NCBI GenBank assembly: GCA_025499705.1
Contig: JAFMVE010000024.1
Coordinates: 21,668 to 85,667, forward strand
DNA length: 64,000 bases
DNA from: Carboxylicivirga caseinilyticus
GTDB taxonomy: Bacteria; Bacteroidota; Bacteroidia; Bacteroidales; Marinilabiliaceae
Direction: 5' to 3'
Shown here: one piece after another, positions 36,101-45,364 of the stretch
Layout: each line of letters begins with the position of its first letter
Position numbering within the stretch: the stretch's first letter is position 1
The notes under the pieces: model-generated
What the model saw: only the letters and a program-made list of their open reading frames with translations
Told to the model about the DNA's origin: nothing
Databases searched by the model: none
Translations under genes and position numbers: made by a program

Positions 36101-37510
36101 TTACAATCCCTTATCGGTTTGACAAAACTGTACAAACATTGTTACAGACAGTAAATCAGCTGAACCACCAGGTGATATCTTTTTTGTATTGCACCAATCA
36201 ACCAATTTATAATACTCATCTCTGTCACCATTAGTAACTTGATTAAGCACTTTTATTGATTTTCTTTTTAATTCTTCCAACACCTCTTCTCCATGTCGAA
36301 ATAAAACATTGGTATCGTTATTTACAGACATTATTTTCAACAAAACAGGAGCTAAAATGGAAAACATGTTTTTATCATTCATATCCTCCATTGATAAATC
36401 CATCTCTTTTATAAATGGCAGTGCATGATGCATAACCGTTGGAAGTCCTTGTTCAGCTTCACCCCTTGCTCCGGAACCTTTCAAACCAAAATGTAAAAAA
36501 CAAGATTCTCCATGTGTTATTCTGCTACTTTCTTCAACACTGCATAATTCACGCTGAATAATACCCCTGGTAATTTGCTGAACTGTTCCGGCAAAGATAC
36601 CCGGTTTGAATTTCTTTTTTTTATGTACTACATGAACAGCAGAGAACATGCTTAGAGCCATTAAAAAAACAGCACCTTTATGAGTATTAATCTTACCTGT
36701 TGATTCATACATGGCCTCCTCCATTCTCAATCCAACCTCACGAATCTTTGGGAGACAATCAGCCATTTCCAAATTAAAATTATTAGCAGCCAACCACCCC
36801 AGTTCAATAAAGAATGGTGACAAGGCTGCTGTTGAATTGATGAAATTGATGAAATCCATATCGGTATGAGCACCTGCTGAAACCCTACAAACTAATCCAG
36901 GTTTTGGAGATAAACTCACTTCGTAGAGCAAAGCTTTCACTGCCCAAGTAGAGAATCGTTCGATGCAATTTTTCATTCTTTCTTTTTCAAGAAATAGAAT
37001 TATGGCATCCAACATTTCTTTTCTCAACTGATCAATTGAATGAGTTTGTTCTTTACGACAAACATGGGCCGGTTTATCGCATATAAAACACTTTTTTTCC
37101 TTACCCGAACTGATCTGTTTCCCTTTTGTATCCAGTACATCCAGGTCAATAATACGTCCCAGAGAATGACTTTCTTCGAAAAGCTCCGTAATATTCTTTA
37201 ATTCAAGAGAAGTAATTCCCTTTGCGGGTATCAGATAGTAGATACAATCACCCGCCTTATCAATAAAACATTTCTTTTCTTCTCTGTACTTTCCTGGTGC
37301 ATGAGCCTTTAAAAAGCGAACAAATTGTTTATCAATCAGCTTTATAAACTGCTCTGTATTATCATCGTTTTTGGGATAACCCGGTAAGTTCAATTGCAGA
37401 CTGACCACATGCCATCCATGTTTGGCCAGAGAAAGTTTGCTATTCCAGCGCTCCTCTCTGGCTTCCAACAATGCCTTAATAATTGAATTTGGTTGAATGC
37501 TGTTTTGCAT
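36101..37510 (-). CDS. citXG: Bifunctional CitX/CitG: holo-citrate lyase synthase and prosthetic-group synthase
   Basis: 469 residues, a fusion. Residues about 1-170 are CitX (apo-citrate lyase phosphoribosyl-dephospho-CoA transferase): LGRIIDLDVLDTKGKQIS, then CFICDKPAHVCRKEQTHS. Residues about 185-465 are CitG (triphosphoribosyl-dephospho-CoA synthase): EVSLSPKPGLVCRVSAGAHTDMDFINFINSTAAL, NTHKGAVF, and the HGE and GARGEAEQGLPTV motifs. Together they make and attach the CoA-derived prosthetic group to CitD. The same fusion occurs in some lactic acid bacteria and other lineages. Spacing of 3 and 6 bases to neighbours shows operon membership. Confidence 0.95.
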   Translation of the reverse strand: MQNSIQPNSIIKALLEAREERWNSKLSLAKHGWHVVSLQLNLPGYPKNDDNTEQFIKLIDKQFVRFLKAHAPGKYREEKKCFIDKAGDCIYYLIPAKGITSLELKNITELFEESHSLGRIIDLDVLDTKGKQISSGKEKKCFICDKPAHVCRKEQTHSIDQLRKEMLDAIILFLEKERMKNCIERFSTWAVKALLYEVSLSPKPGLVCRVSAGAHTDMDFINFINSTAALSPFFIELGWLAANNFNLEMADCLPKIREVGLRMEEAMYESTGKINTHKGAVFLMALSMFSAVHVVHKKKKFKPGIFAGTVQQITRGIIQRELCSVEESSRITHGESCFLHFGLKGSGARGEAEQGLPTVMHHALPFIKEMDLSMEDMNDKNMFSILAPVLLKIMSVNNDTNVLFRHGEEVLEELKRKSIKVLNQVTNGDRDEYYKLVDWCNTKKISPGGSADLLSVTMFVQFCQTDKGL

Positions 37511-37513
37511 GGG

Positions 37514-39064
37514 TTATTTTACCTGACGTATAACATCAATTATTGTTCCATCCCGATATTCAACAATCCCCACTATCCTTTCTCCGTTTTCGATTGGCTT
37601 AGCTTTACCAGTTATTTGTTCTACTTCAGCTGCCAGATCTTTGATTTCTTTAATCGCAATTCCACCCTTAATAAGGTTTTCTTTTAATTCCGGACGGTTA
37701 GGATTGACACAGATACCTCTTTCTGTCACCAGCACATCAATACTTTCACCGGGCGTTACAATGGTATGTACCTTTTCTTTTACAATAGGTATCCTACCTC
37801 TGAATGAAGGACATACTACAACTGTAAGATTCGCTCCCGAAGCAGTATCACTATGCCCGCCTGAAGCGCCTCTTACATATCCTTCAGAGCCTGTGATTAC
37901 ATTTACATTAAAATCTGTATCTATCTCCAAGGCTCCTAAAACAACAATATCCAGTTTATTAGTCATGCAACCGCAGTTAAACGGATTGGCATAAAGACCG
38001 GCTGTTATTTCAATGTGATAAGGATTTGTTAGTAATGATGAGCTTACTGCTGCATCAAATGATTGCACATCGAAGATGGATTTGAACAGGCCTTCATTTA
38101 GCATATCAACACCGTATGATGTAACACCACCCAATAAGAAGCTGCCTTTTATATCCTTATTCTTCATTATTTTACGGATATATTTAGCAACAGCTAAAGA
38201 AGCTCCTCCTGCTCCAACCTGAAAGCTAAATCCTTCTTTTAATAAACCCGAATGCTCAATAACCTGGGCAGCCAAACGAGCAATCTGAAGATCCATCGGT
38301 GCCTTGGTAATACGCGTTGTACCTCCTGCAATTTTTGAAGGATCACCTATTGAATCAACTTTTACCACATAATCCACAAAGTTTTGCGTTACTGCCTGTG
38401 GAACACATGGGTAATCAACAATATTATCTGTAACCACAACCACCTGACGCGCATAACGGGCATCAATCACCGCATAACCCATCGAACCAAACGCAGAAGG
38501 ACCATGAGCTCCGGTTGAGTTACCTTCAACATCAGCAGCCGAAGCTGCAATAACAGTCAGGTCAATCTTTATATTTCCGGTATGAACACTTCGTACCCTG
38601 CCCCCATGCGAATGAATCACAAATGGTTTTGGCATCACACCCTGTGCTACGGCTTTACCAATCTCACCACGAATACCACTGGAGTATATCTGAGTAATAG
38701 TTCCATTTTTTATATAAGGTAATATTGGTTCGTGTGCTGATGTCAAACTACTTGAAGCCAATGTTATATCTTTTATACCCAGTTCAGCCAGAATGCGAAT
38801 GGATTCTACCAAAATATTGTCACCTCCACGAAGATGGTGGTGAAACGAAACTGTCATTCCATTGCGAGGCTTGGTTCTTATGATAGCTTCTTTCAGGTTG
38901 CTGCACATCTTACTTGAATGGGGCATGGTTGCCTTGTTTGGCGGCGGTACTTTCTTTTCTTCCATCCAGCCTTTACGCAGCTTTGTAAACGCCCCTTGAA
39001 AAGGTTCTAACTCTCCAATTCCTTCTAATGTTTCAGGGATCTCTCTTTGCAATATATTTTTCAC
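37514..39064 (-). CDS. citF: Citrate lyase alpha subunit
   Basis: 516 residues, the length of CitF, citrate:acetyl-ACP transferase. It swaps the acetyl group on the carrier protein for citrate. Seen: MTVSFHHHLRGGDNILVESI, GIRGEIGKAVAQGVMPKPFVIHSHGGR, ASAADVEGNSTGAHGPSAFGSMGYA, VVVTDNIVDYPC, SFQVGAGGASLAV and VITGSEGYVRGASGGHSDTA (parts quoted), all typical of the CoA-transferase-like fold. It lies 16 bases behind citE and 3 before citXG. Confidence 0.97.
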   Translation of the reverse strand: MKNILQREIPETLEGIGELEPFQGAFTKLRKGWMEEKKVPPPNKATMPHSSKMCSNLKEAIIRTKPRNGMTVSFHHHLRGGDNILVESIRILAELGIKDITLASSSLTSAHEPILPYIKNGTITQIYSSGIRGEIGKAVAQGVMPKPFVIHSHGGRVRSVHTGNIKIDLTVIAASAADVEGNSTGAHGPSAFGSMGYAVIDARYARQVVVVTDNIVDYPCVPQAVTQNFVDYVVKVDSIGDPSKIAGGTTRITKAPMDLQIARLAAQVIEHSGLLKEGFSFQVGAGGASLAVAKYIRKIMKNKDIKGSFLLGGVTSYGVDMLNEGLFKSIFDVQSFDAAVSSSLLTNPYHIEITAGLYANPFNCGCMTNKLDIVVLGALEIDTDFNVNVITGSEGYVRGASGGHSDTASGANLTVVVCPSFRGRIPIVKEKVHTIVTPGESIDVLVTERGICVNPNRPELKENLIKGGIAIKEIKDLAAEVEQITGKAKPIENGERIVGIVEYRDGTIIDVIRQVK

Positions 39065-39080
39065 AATGATTTTTTTAAAG

Positions 39081-39974
39081 TTAGATTTCAGCTACATCAA
39101 TATCAGCCATTTCCAAAACACGCAAAGCTCGTTGAACTACAGGAGCATCCACCATCTTGCCGTCTACAGCAAATACACCGATACCTTCTTTTTTATTACG
39201 TTCAAACGCCTTTACAATCTTAGCAGCCTTTCTGATTTCCTGTTCAGTTGGTGTAAATACTTCGTTTACAATCTCAATCTGACGCGGATTTATAATAGCC
39301 TTGCCGGTAAAACCTAACTTCTTAATGTATTCGGCCTCTTCTCGCAATCCTTCTTCATTTTCAACATCCACATAAACTGTATCAAATACATCAATTTTAC
39401 ATGCTTTTGCTGCCATCACAATTTGCTTACGGGCATAATCAATTCCAATACCATCGTTGGCTTTTACCAGCTGCATATCGGCTGCCAGATCCTGTCCTCC
39501 AATTGAAATCGCATCGATTCGCGCAGAAAAACTGGCAATATCATATACATTCTGTACACCCAAAGCTGTTTCGATCATTACATGAATTTTCATCTTATCG
39601 TGAGGTAATTCATGTTCATCTTCAATTTCTTCAACCATTTGAATAATGCGACGAATCTCATCAACTGTTTCAACCTTTGGCAGACGGATGGCATCGGGTT
39701 GTAAGGGAACAATCGCTTTCAGATCATCCATTCCAAATGGGGTGTCAATATGATTAACACGAACCGTAACTTCACATCCTTCATACGAGATGTACCTCAA
39801 CATATGTGAAACAAGAATTCTTGCTGCATCTTTCTGATTCAAGGCAACTGCATCTTCAAGATCAAGCAAAACTCCATCTGCTCCGTAAACACTCCCCTGT
39901 TGAAGCATGGCCGGGTTATTTCCCGGTATATATAGCATTGTACGACGTTTAAACGTCTTTTTATTCGTATCCAT
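39081..39974 (-). CDS. citE: Citrate lyase beta subunit
   Basis: 297 residues, a TIM barrel of the CitE/HpcH family. It cleaves citryl-ACP to oxaloacetate and acetyl-ACP, needing Mg2+. Seen: RRTMLYIPGNNPAML, DGVLLDLEDAVALNQKDAAR (metal-binding Glu/Asp), VRVNHIDTPFG, AIRLPKVET, IHVMIETALGVQNVYDIA, ISIGGQDLAADM and GFTGKAIINPRQI. It lies 6 bases behind citD. Confidence 0.97.
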   Translation of the reverse strand: MDTNKKTFKRRTMLYIPGNNPAMLQQGSVYGADGVLLDLEDAVALNQKDAARILVSHMLRYISYEGCEVTVRVNHIDTPFGMDDLKAIVPLQPDAIRLPKVETVDEIRRIIQMVEEIEDEHELPHDKMKIHVMIETALGVQNVYDIASFSARIDAISIGGQDLAADMQLVKANDGIGIDYARKQIVMAAKACKIDVFDTVYVDVENEEGLREEAEYIKKLGFTGKAIINPRQIEIVNEVFTPTEQEIRKAAKIVKAFERNKKEGIGVFAVDGKMVDAPVVQRALRVLEMADIDVAEI

Positions 39975-39980
39975 TTGTTG

Positions 39981-40271
39981 TTAGATTAAGGTTCCGGTTT
40001 GCAGACCTGCAGATCGTTTTAATGCAGTTTCTAATCGTGCAGATAGTGTCGGAGGTAATGCACCCTTATCGTTTATTATCACTCTGATATCCTTTATACC
40101 ATAGGCATCAAGGTCGCGATGTATCTGAAGCAATAAATCATCCCCAAACTGCTGCATAACAATAGATTCTAATTCAATTTTTCGTCCCACTCCTTGTGGT
40201 TGTGGCTCTACCATTATCAGAACATCACTCGACTCAAAGCTACCAGCCTGAGCCTTTAATTTCAATTCCAT
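39981..40271 (-). CDS. citD: Citrate lyase acyl carrier protein (gamma subunit)
   Basis: 96 residues, normal for CitD. Ser14 in AGSFESSDV corresponds to the serine that carries the phosphoribosyl-dephospho-CoA group. QQFGDDLL, DIRVIINDKGALPPTLSARLETAL match the family. First gene of the operon, so it is made first and in step with citE and citF. Confidence 0.94.
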   Translation of the reverse strand: MELKLKAQAGSFESSDVLIMVEPQPQGVGRKIELESIVMQQFGDDLLLQIHRDLDAYGIKDIRVIINDKGALPPTLSARLETALKRSAGLQTGTLI

Positions 40272-40297
40272 ATTTTTATATTAAAGAAAAATTTCTT

Positions 40298-40326
40298 CAA
40301 ATATAAATTTTCTCCAATTATTCAAA
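40298..40326 (-). promoter_or_regulatory. Candidate promoter of the citrate lyase operon
   Basis: On the minus strand TTTG (40326-40323), a 17-base spacer, then TATATTTG (40305-40298), 26 bases before the citD ATG. Both boxes fit the Bacteroidota pattern, with a spacer slightly short. Confidence 0.55.
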
Positions 40327-40473
40327 CCTTTTGGCCATATATTATACAACATGTTTTGGTTAAGAAACCTTGAGTAATAATGTTTTCTATTGATTAATTG
40401 CACTTTACAGTAAATATGATTTTTCTCATAAAATGATTCTACCTTGCCTATTAACTCTTTTTAATTCAACAAA

Positions 40474-40516
40474 AAAAGGAAGGTTAATTAGCAAAACGCC
40501 AATCTACCTTCCTTTT
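40474..40516 (-). terminator. Terminator after clpB
   Basis: AAAAGGAAGGT pairs perfectly with ACCTTCCTTTT across a 21-base loop, with a T run beyond on the minus strand. It lies 44 bases behind the clpB stop. Confidence 0.75.
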
Positions 40517-40560
40517 CTTATAAAACTAATATACATCAAACCATGCCAGTGGCAATTAAT

Positions 40561-43143
40561 TTATGCATTTCGAAAAACCAAATGATCTTGTTCAACATCT
40601 ACAACAATCTCAGCATCTTTAGTTATTTCATCTGCCAACAGGCTTTTTGATAAATCATTTACCAGATAACGTTGCAAAGCCCGTTTAATTGGACGTGCAC
40701 CAAAGAGTGGATCAAATCCGGCTGCTGCAATCCACTGAGTAGCTGCATCAGTAATACTGATGGATACATCCATGGCTGACAAACGCTTTTTCAATGATCT
40801 GAACTGTAATTCAACTATTAGAGTAATTTCTTCTTTTGACAAAGGAGTAAACATGATAACCTCATCAATACGATTTAAAAACTCAGGACGTATTGTTTGT
40901 TTCAACAATTCGAAAACCTCATTTTTTGTACTTTCAATTTTATCGACTGACAAATCAGTGTTATCACTCAACCGTTGCTGAATCAGGTGCGAACCTGCAT
41001 TGGATGTCATCACAACAATGGTATTCTTAAAATCTACCACACGACCTTTATTATCCGTTAAACGGCCATCATCAAGTACCTGCAGTAAAATGTTAAATAC
41101 ATCCGGATGTGCTTTTTCTATTTCATCCAACAACACAACAGAATAAGGTTTTCTTCGTACCGCCTCAGTTAACTGACCGCCCTCATCATAACCTACATAT
41201 CCCGGAGGTGCTCCAATCAATCGGGATACCGAATGACGTTCCTGATACTCCGACATATCGATACGTGTCATTTGATTCTCATCATCAAATAAGAACTCCG
41301 CCAAAGCCTTAGCTAATTCGGTTTTACCCACACCAGTTGAACCCAGAAAAATAAAAGATCCGATGGGGCGGTTAGCATCCTGCAATCCGGCACGACTACG
41401 TCGAACAGCATTTGCTACCGCATCAATTGCTTCATTTTGTCCAATAACCCGTTTATGCAGTTCATCTTCCAGGCTTAACAATTTCATCTTTTCAGACTTG
41501 ACCATTTTTGAAACCGGTATACCTGTCCAACGACTTACAATGTGAGCCACATCTTCAGCATCCACCTCTTCTTTGATCATTACATTATCCTTTTGAAGGT
41601 CGGCAAGTTCACCTTTAAGTCTTTCTATATTTTCTTCTGCCTCTTTTATTCTACCATAGCGTAACTCGGCCACTTTATCATATAAACCTTCACGCTCTGC
41701 TCTATCGGCTTCAAAACGGTAATGCTCTATATCACTTTTATTCTGCTGAATCTTGTCAATTATAGCTTTTTCGGCTTCCCAAGCGGCACGCAAAGTAGTT
41801 CGCTCTTCCTTCAAATCGGAGATCTCCCGATTTAAATCGTCAAGCTTCACAATATCATTCTCACGCTTGATAGCCTCACGTTCTATCTCCAGTTGCTTGA
41901 TTCTACGTTCTACTTCATCCACCTCTTCCGGAACTGAATTCATCTCCAACCGCAATCGACTGGCTGCCTCGTCCATCAAATCGATAGCTTTATCGGGCAG
42001 AAACCGATCAGAAATATAACGATCGGATAATTCTACAGCAGATATAATCGCTTCATCTTTGATCCGCACCTTATGGTGTGTTTCATATCTTTCTTTCAAA
42101 CCCCGCAGGATAGAAATAGAACTCAACACATCAGGTTCATTAACCATCACCATTTGAAAACGTCGTTCAAGGGCCTTGTCCTTTTCAAAAAATTTCTGAA
42201 ACTCACCCAGTGTAGTTGCACCAACAGCCCTTAATTCACCCCTAGCCAAAGCAGGCTTCAGTATATTGGCTGCATCCATAGCTCCTTCTCCCTTTCCGGC
42301 TCCCACTAAAGTATGTATCTCATCAATAAAAAGAATGATTTCTCCATCAGCATTCTCTACCTCTTTCACCACTCCTTTCAATCTTTCCTCAAACTCTCCT
42401 TTATACTTGGCACCGGCAACCAAAGCACCCATATCCAGCGAATAAATCTCCTTACTTTTCAGATTCTCGGGCACGTCTCCATTGATAATACGCTGTGCCA
42501 AACCTTCGGCAATTGCTGTTTTACCAACACCCGGCTCACCTACCAGAATAGGATTATTCTTAGTACGACGGGACAAAATCTGCAACACCCGACGAATTTC
42601 TTCATCACGACCAATTACCGGATCTAATTTTCCATTACGTGCACGTTCATTTAGATTGATGGCGAATCGATTCAATGTCTGATAAGTATCTTCAGCCGTT
42701 GAACTATTAACCTTTGCACCCTGACGCAACTCTTCAATAGCAGCGAGTAATCCTTTTTCGGTTAGTCCTGCATCTTTCAGCATGGATGAGACATCACTTT
42801 TAACCTGCAACAATCCAAATAACAAAAATTCCAAACTAACAAACTGATCGCCATGCTTTTTCGAAGCATCAGTAGCTTTTTGTAAGACATCTGAAGCAGG
42901 TCGGGATAAGTATGGCTCGCCACCTGCCACTTTAGGATATGAATCAACAACCGAATTTAAGACCTGAGTGTAATCATTCAATCCATTTTTCTTAACCAAA
43001 AAATCAATGATGGATTGATCAACCTGATGAACAGCCATAAGCAAATGCCCTGGCTCAATGGCCTGATGTTGTTTACCAACAGCAATTTGAGCAGCCTGCT
43101 GAATAACTTCCTGTGCCTTTATTGTGAAATTTTTCAAGTTCAT
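40561..43143 (-). CDS. clpB: ATP-dependent disaggregase ClpB
   Basis: 860 residues, full ClpB length. It works with DnaK to pull proteins out of aggregates. Domains in order: Clp N domain (1-150, two repeats), AAA-1 (Walker [10 protein letters not shown], about 205; pore YKGEFEERL), the ClpB coiled-coil middle domain (about 410-520, [13 protein letters not shown]... and [14 protein letters not shown]), AAA-2 (Walker [17 protein letters not shown], pore [10 protein letters not shown]), C-terminal ClpB_D2 domain. No ClpP-binding IGL/F loop is evident, as expected for ClpB. It stands alone; no CIRCE or HrcA site was recognised upstream. Confidence 0.97.
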   Translation of the reverse strand: MNLKNFTIKAQEVIQQAAQIAVGKQHQAIEPGHLLMAVHQVDQSIIDFLVKKNGLNDYTQVLNSVVDSYPKVAGGEPYLSRPASDVLQKATDASKKHGDQFVSLEFLLFGLLQVKSDVSSMLKDAGLTEKGLLAAIEELRQGAKVNSSTAEDTYQTLNRFAINLNERARNGKLDPVIGRDEEIRRVLQILSRRTKNNPILVGEPGVGKTAIAEGLAQRIINGDVPENLKSKEIYSLDMGALVAGAKYKGEFEERLKGVVKEVENADGEIILFIDEIHTLVGAGKGEGAMDAANILKPALARGELRAVGATTLGEFQKFFEKDKALERRFQMVMVNEPDVLSSISILRGLKERYETHHKVRIKDEAIISAVELSDRYISDRFLPDKAIDLMDEAASRLRLEMNSVPEEVDEVERRIKQLEIEREAIKRENDIVKLDDLNREISDLKEERTTLRAAWEAEKAIIDKIQQNKSDIEHYRFEADRAEREGLYDKVAELRYGRIKEAEENIERLKGELADLQKDNVMIKEEVDAEDVAHIVSRWTGIPVSKMVKSEKMKLLSLEDELHKRVIGQNEAIDAVANAVRRSRAGLQDANRPIGSFIFLGSTGVGKTELAKALAEFLFDDENQMTRIDMSEYQERHSVSRLIGAPPGYVGYDEGGQLTEAVRRKPYSVVLLDEIEKAHPDVFNILLQVLDDGRLTDNKGRVVDFKNTIVVMTSNAGSHLIQQRLSDNTDLSVDKIESTKNEVFELLKQTIRPEFLNRIDEVIMFTPLSKEEITLIVELQFRSLKKRLSAMDVSISITDAATQWIAAAGFDPLFGARPIKRALQRYLVNDLSKSLLADEITKDAEIVVDVEQDHLVFRNA

Positions 43144-43327
43144 AATTAATATCTTTTCTGGACACGCATCAAAAGATCTACCAAACTATATTTCAAGTCA
43201 TTATGTCATTCAAAAAGCATTTGAACAGGTCATTTTTTCAGTAATAAAAGATCAATTCCGACGAATTGTCATTTATTGCTACATCATTTCAAAGGGAACT
43301 CTTATTTTTACATAGTATTTCTAACCA

Positions 43328-45214
43328 ATGAAGAAACTTATTGCATATATTTTGAGCTATCTGTATATGGCACAGGCCATGGCTGTTGATATTGCTCATC
43401 CTCCAATTTATATTAATGACACCATTAAAAGAGATACTATTATTACAATAATACCACTAACTTTTACGAAACAGTCAGACTCTCTCAATAATACAGATCC
43501 CATCCTGGAATACATCAATCAGCGAAGATCGAAAAATAAATTCAACCAATGGGTTGGAGATTTATTAATAAGAGACAATGATACTGCCATAAAAGAAAGA
43601 TCTATTGATTATTTAAAAGAATATAATCGTGTAAGTGAGAAAGAAATAGCGGTTATCCATATTATAAGGCTCGACCCTTTTGGCACATCTATTGACGACA
43701 CTACTAAACAAGCGAATACCTGGATTGAACGAACTGGTAACAATCTTCGATTTACCACATCAAAGCGTATCATTAGAAAAAACATGTCCATTACTGAAGG
43801 AATGAAACTTGATCCTCAAAGTGTTTTTGAAAGCGAGCGCTTATTACGCCAATTGAATTTTATTGCTGATGCTAAAATAATGGTTGACATTAATAGCAGT
43901 GACTCTACAAAGGTGGATCTATTTGTTATCACACGAGATCGATTCCCTCATGCTTTTTCTGCCGGAGGTAATATTTCATCACCAGAAGTAACTCTTTACT
44001 CACGAAATCTGACAGGTAATGGCGTAGGTTTTTCGCATACAACAGCCTATGATTTTGGATCGAGGATTGGTAACAGTGAACAGGTTTCCATAAATAATTT
44101 TAACCGGACAAGAATTAACCTGGAGGCCAAATACTCGGATATGATTAATGATCATTCTATTTCTATTAGAGCTGATCGAAGCTTTTACATATCCGATTTA
44201 AAATATGCAGGAGGTGCACTTTTCAACAGATCTTACAGAAACATAACTCTTCCTGTCCTTTCTGCTGCACAATGGGATCATTACCTAAATTATAAATATA
44301 CACGCATCTGGATGGGGCGCTCATTTGAGCTAAAGACTCAAAATTACTTCGACCAATCACACATTTATCTTATAGGACAGTATGCACATTCAAATATTTT
44401 TAATATTAATGATTCTGTTTACAATAGTGATGCAATAGGCAACAATTACTATTACTTTGGTTCTGTTACTTTTTCAAAACGCAATTATTATCAGAATAAT
44501 AGGATATACAATTACGATCGAATTGAGGATGTACCACATGGCTTTATGGCAACAATTACGTATGGTGTCAACCACGCTCCCTCGATTAACAGACCCTATT
44601 TAAGGGGTCATTTTTCATTTGGTAAAGCCATCATTCCCAATAAAGGATATATCTATGGAAGTATCGAAGCCGGTTCATTTTTCAAAGCAGGTCAAAGTGA
44701 ACAAGGCGAACTTATTGTAAGAGGTAAATATATCAGTCGTTTGTTTAATGTTGGAAACAATCAATTTCGAAATTTCATGGAAATTAAATACATTAAAGGT
44801 TTTAATCGATACGAAAATGAGTTTCTATTCCTAACTGAAAAAGCCGGTGGTGTAACAAGTTTCAACGATAAAAACTTAACAGGTAAGGAAAGACTGGTAA
44901 TAAAAACCGAAAACGTGTTGTTTACAAAACATCGTCTGGCAGGATTTAACCTGATGTTATTAAGCTTTGCTGATTTGGGAATAATTGGTAATGGTAAAAA
45001 CAACCTACTTAAACAAAACTACCAGACCAGTTTAGGTGCGGCTGTTCGTCTTATCAACAATAAACTTGTATTCAGAACCATTGAAATCCGCTTAGCCTGG
45101 CTACCTCTACTTCCTGGTAGTTCAATTCCTTTTGATTTGAGAATCAGTGGTGAATCAACTCCTCGCTTTGATGATTTTGTACCAGGAGCACCAAAAGAGG
45201 ATACCTTTAAATAG
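43328..45214 (+). CDS. Omp85/BamA-like outer-membrane protein
   Basis: 628 residues with a signal peptide (MKKLIAYILSYLYMAQAMA). After about 100 residues of unknown fold there is one POTRA-like domain: IRKNMSITEGMKLDPQSVFESERLLRQLNFIADAKIMV (about 150-195). From about 215 the protein is a series of alternating, aromatic-rich strands (LYSRNLTGNGVGFSH, RINLEAKYSDM) ending in FDDFVPGAP..., a likely beta-barrel. It is shorter and simpler than BamA, closer to TamA-like or Bacteroidota-specific members. Likely function: insertion or secretion of surface proteins (inference). It is divergent from clpB. Confidence 0.75.
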   Translation: MKKLIAYILSYLYMAQAMAVDIAHPPIYINDTIKRDTIITIIPLTFTKQSDSLNNTDPILEYINQRRSKNKFNQWVGDLLIRDNDTAIKERSIDYLKEYNRVSEKEIAVIHIIRLDPFGTSIDDTTKQANTWIERTGNNLRFTTSKRIIRKNMSITEGMKLDPQSVFESERLLRQLNFIADAKIMVDINSSDSTKVDLFVITRDRFPHAFSAGGNISSPEVTLYSRNLTGNGVGFSHTTAYDFGSRIGNSEQVSINNFNRTRINLEAKYSDMINDHSISIRADRSFYISDLKYAGGALFNRSYRNITLPVLSAAQWDHYLNYKYTRIWMGRSFELKTQNYFDQSHIYLIGQYAHSNIFNINDSVYNSDAIGNNYYYFGSVTFSKRNYYQNNRIYNYDRIEDVPHGFMATITYGVNHAPSINRPYLRGHFSFGKAIIPNKGYIYGSIEAGSFFKAGQSEQGELIVRGKYISRLFNVGNNQFRNFMEIKYIKGFNRYENEFLFLTEKAGGVTSFNDKNLTGKERLVIKTENVLFTKHRLAGFNLMLLSFADLGIIGNGKNNLLKQNYQTSLGAAVRLINNKLVFRTIEIRLAWLPLLPGSSIPFDLRISGESTPRFDDFVPGAPKEDTFK

Positions 45215-45364
45215 TTTTTCTTTATTGTTCTTATTATTATGAATTTGAAAATAATAACAAAAAAAAACGACCGAACAACTTGCACGGCCGAATCTTGAAA
45301 ATTTCAGAAGTTATTACATGATATTCTTTCTTCTAATTTGATTTTTTCAGTTCACTTCTGTCCT

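Larger units (their letters stand above)
40272..40560. other. Intergenic region between clpB and the cit operon
   Basis: About 290 bases with the cit promoter candidate and the clpB terminator. No gene or other structure was seen in the middle part. Confidence 0.65.

Noticed and set aside
41753..42627. Plus-strand frames opposite clpB
   Set aside because: Antisense to conserved ClpB coding sequence, with no motif of their own.
45215..45364. A/T-only hairpin and a CGGCCG palindrome between the Omp85-like and S9 peptidase genes
   Set aside because: The stem is A-T pairs only and the palindrome too short; no firm terminator could be called.
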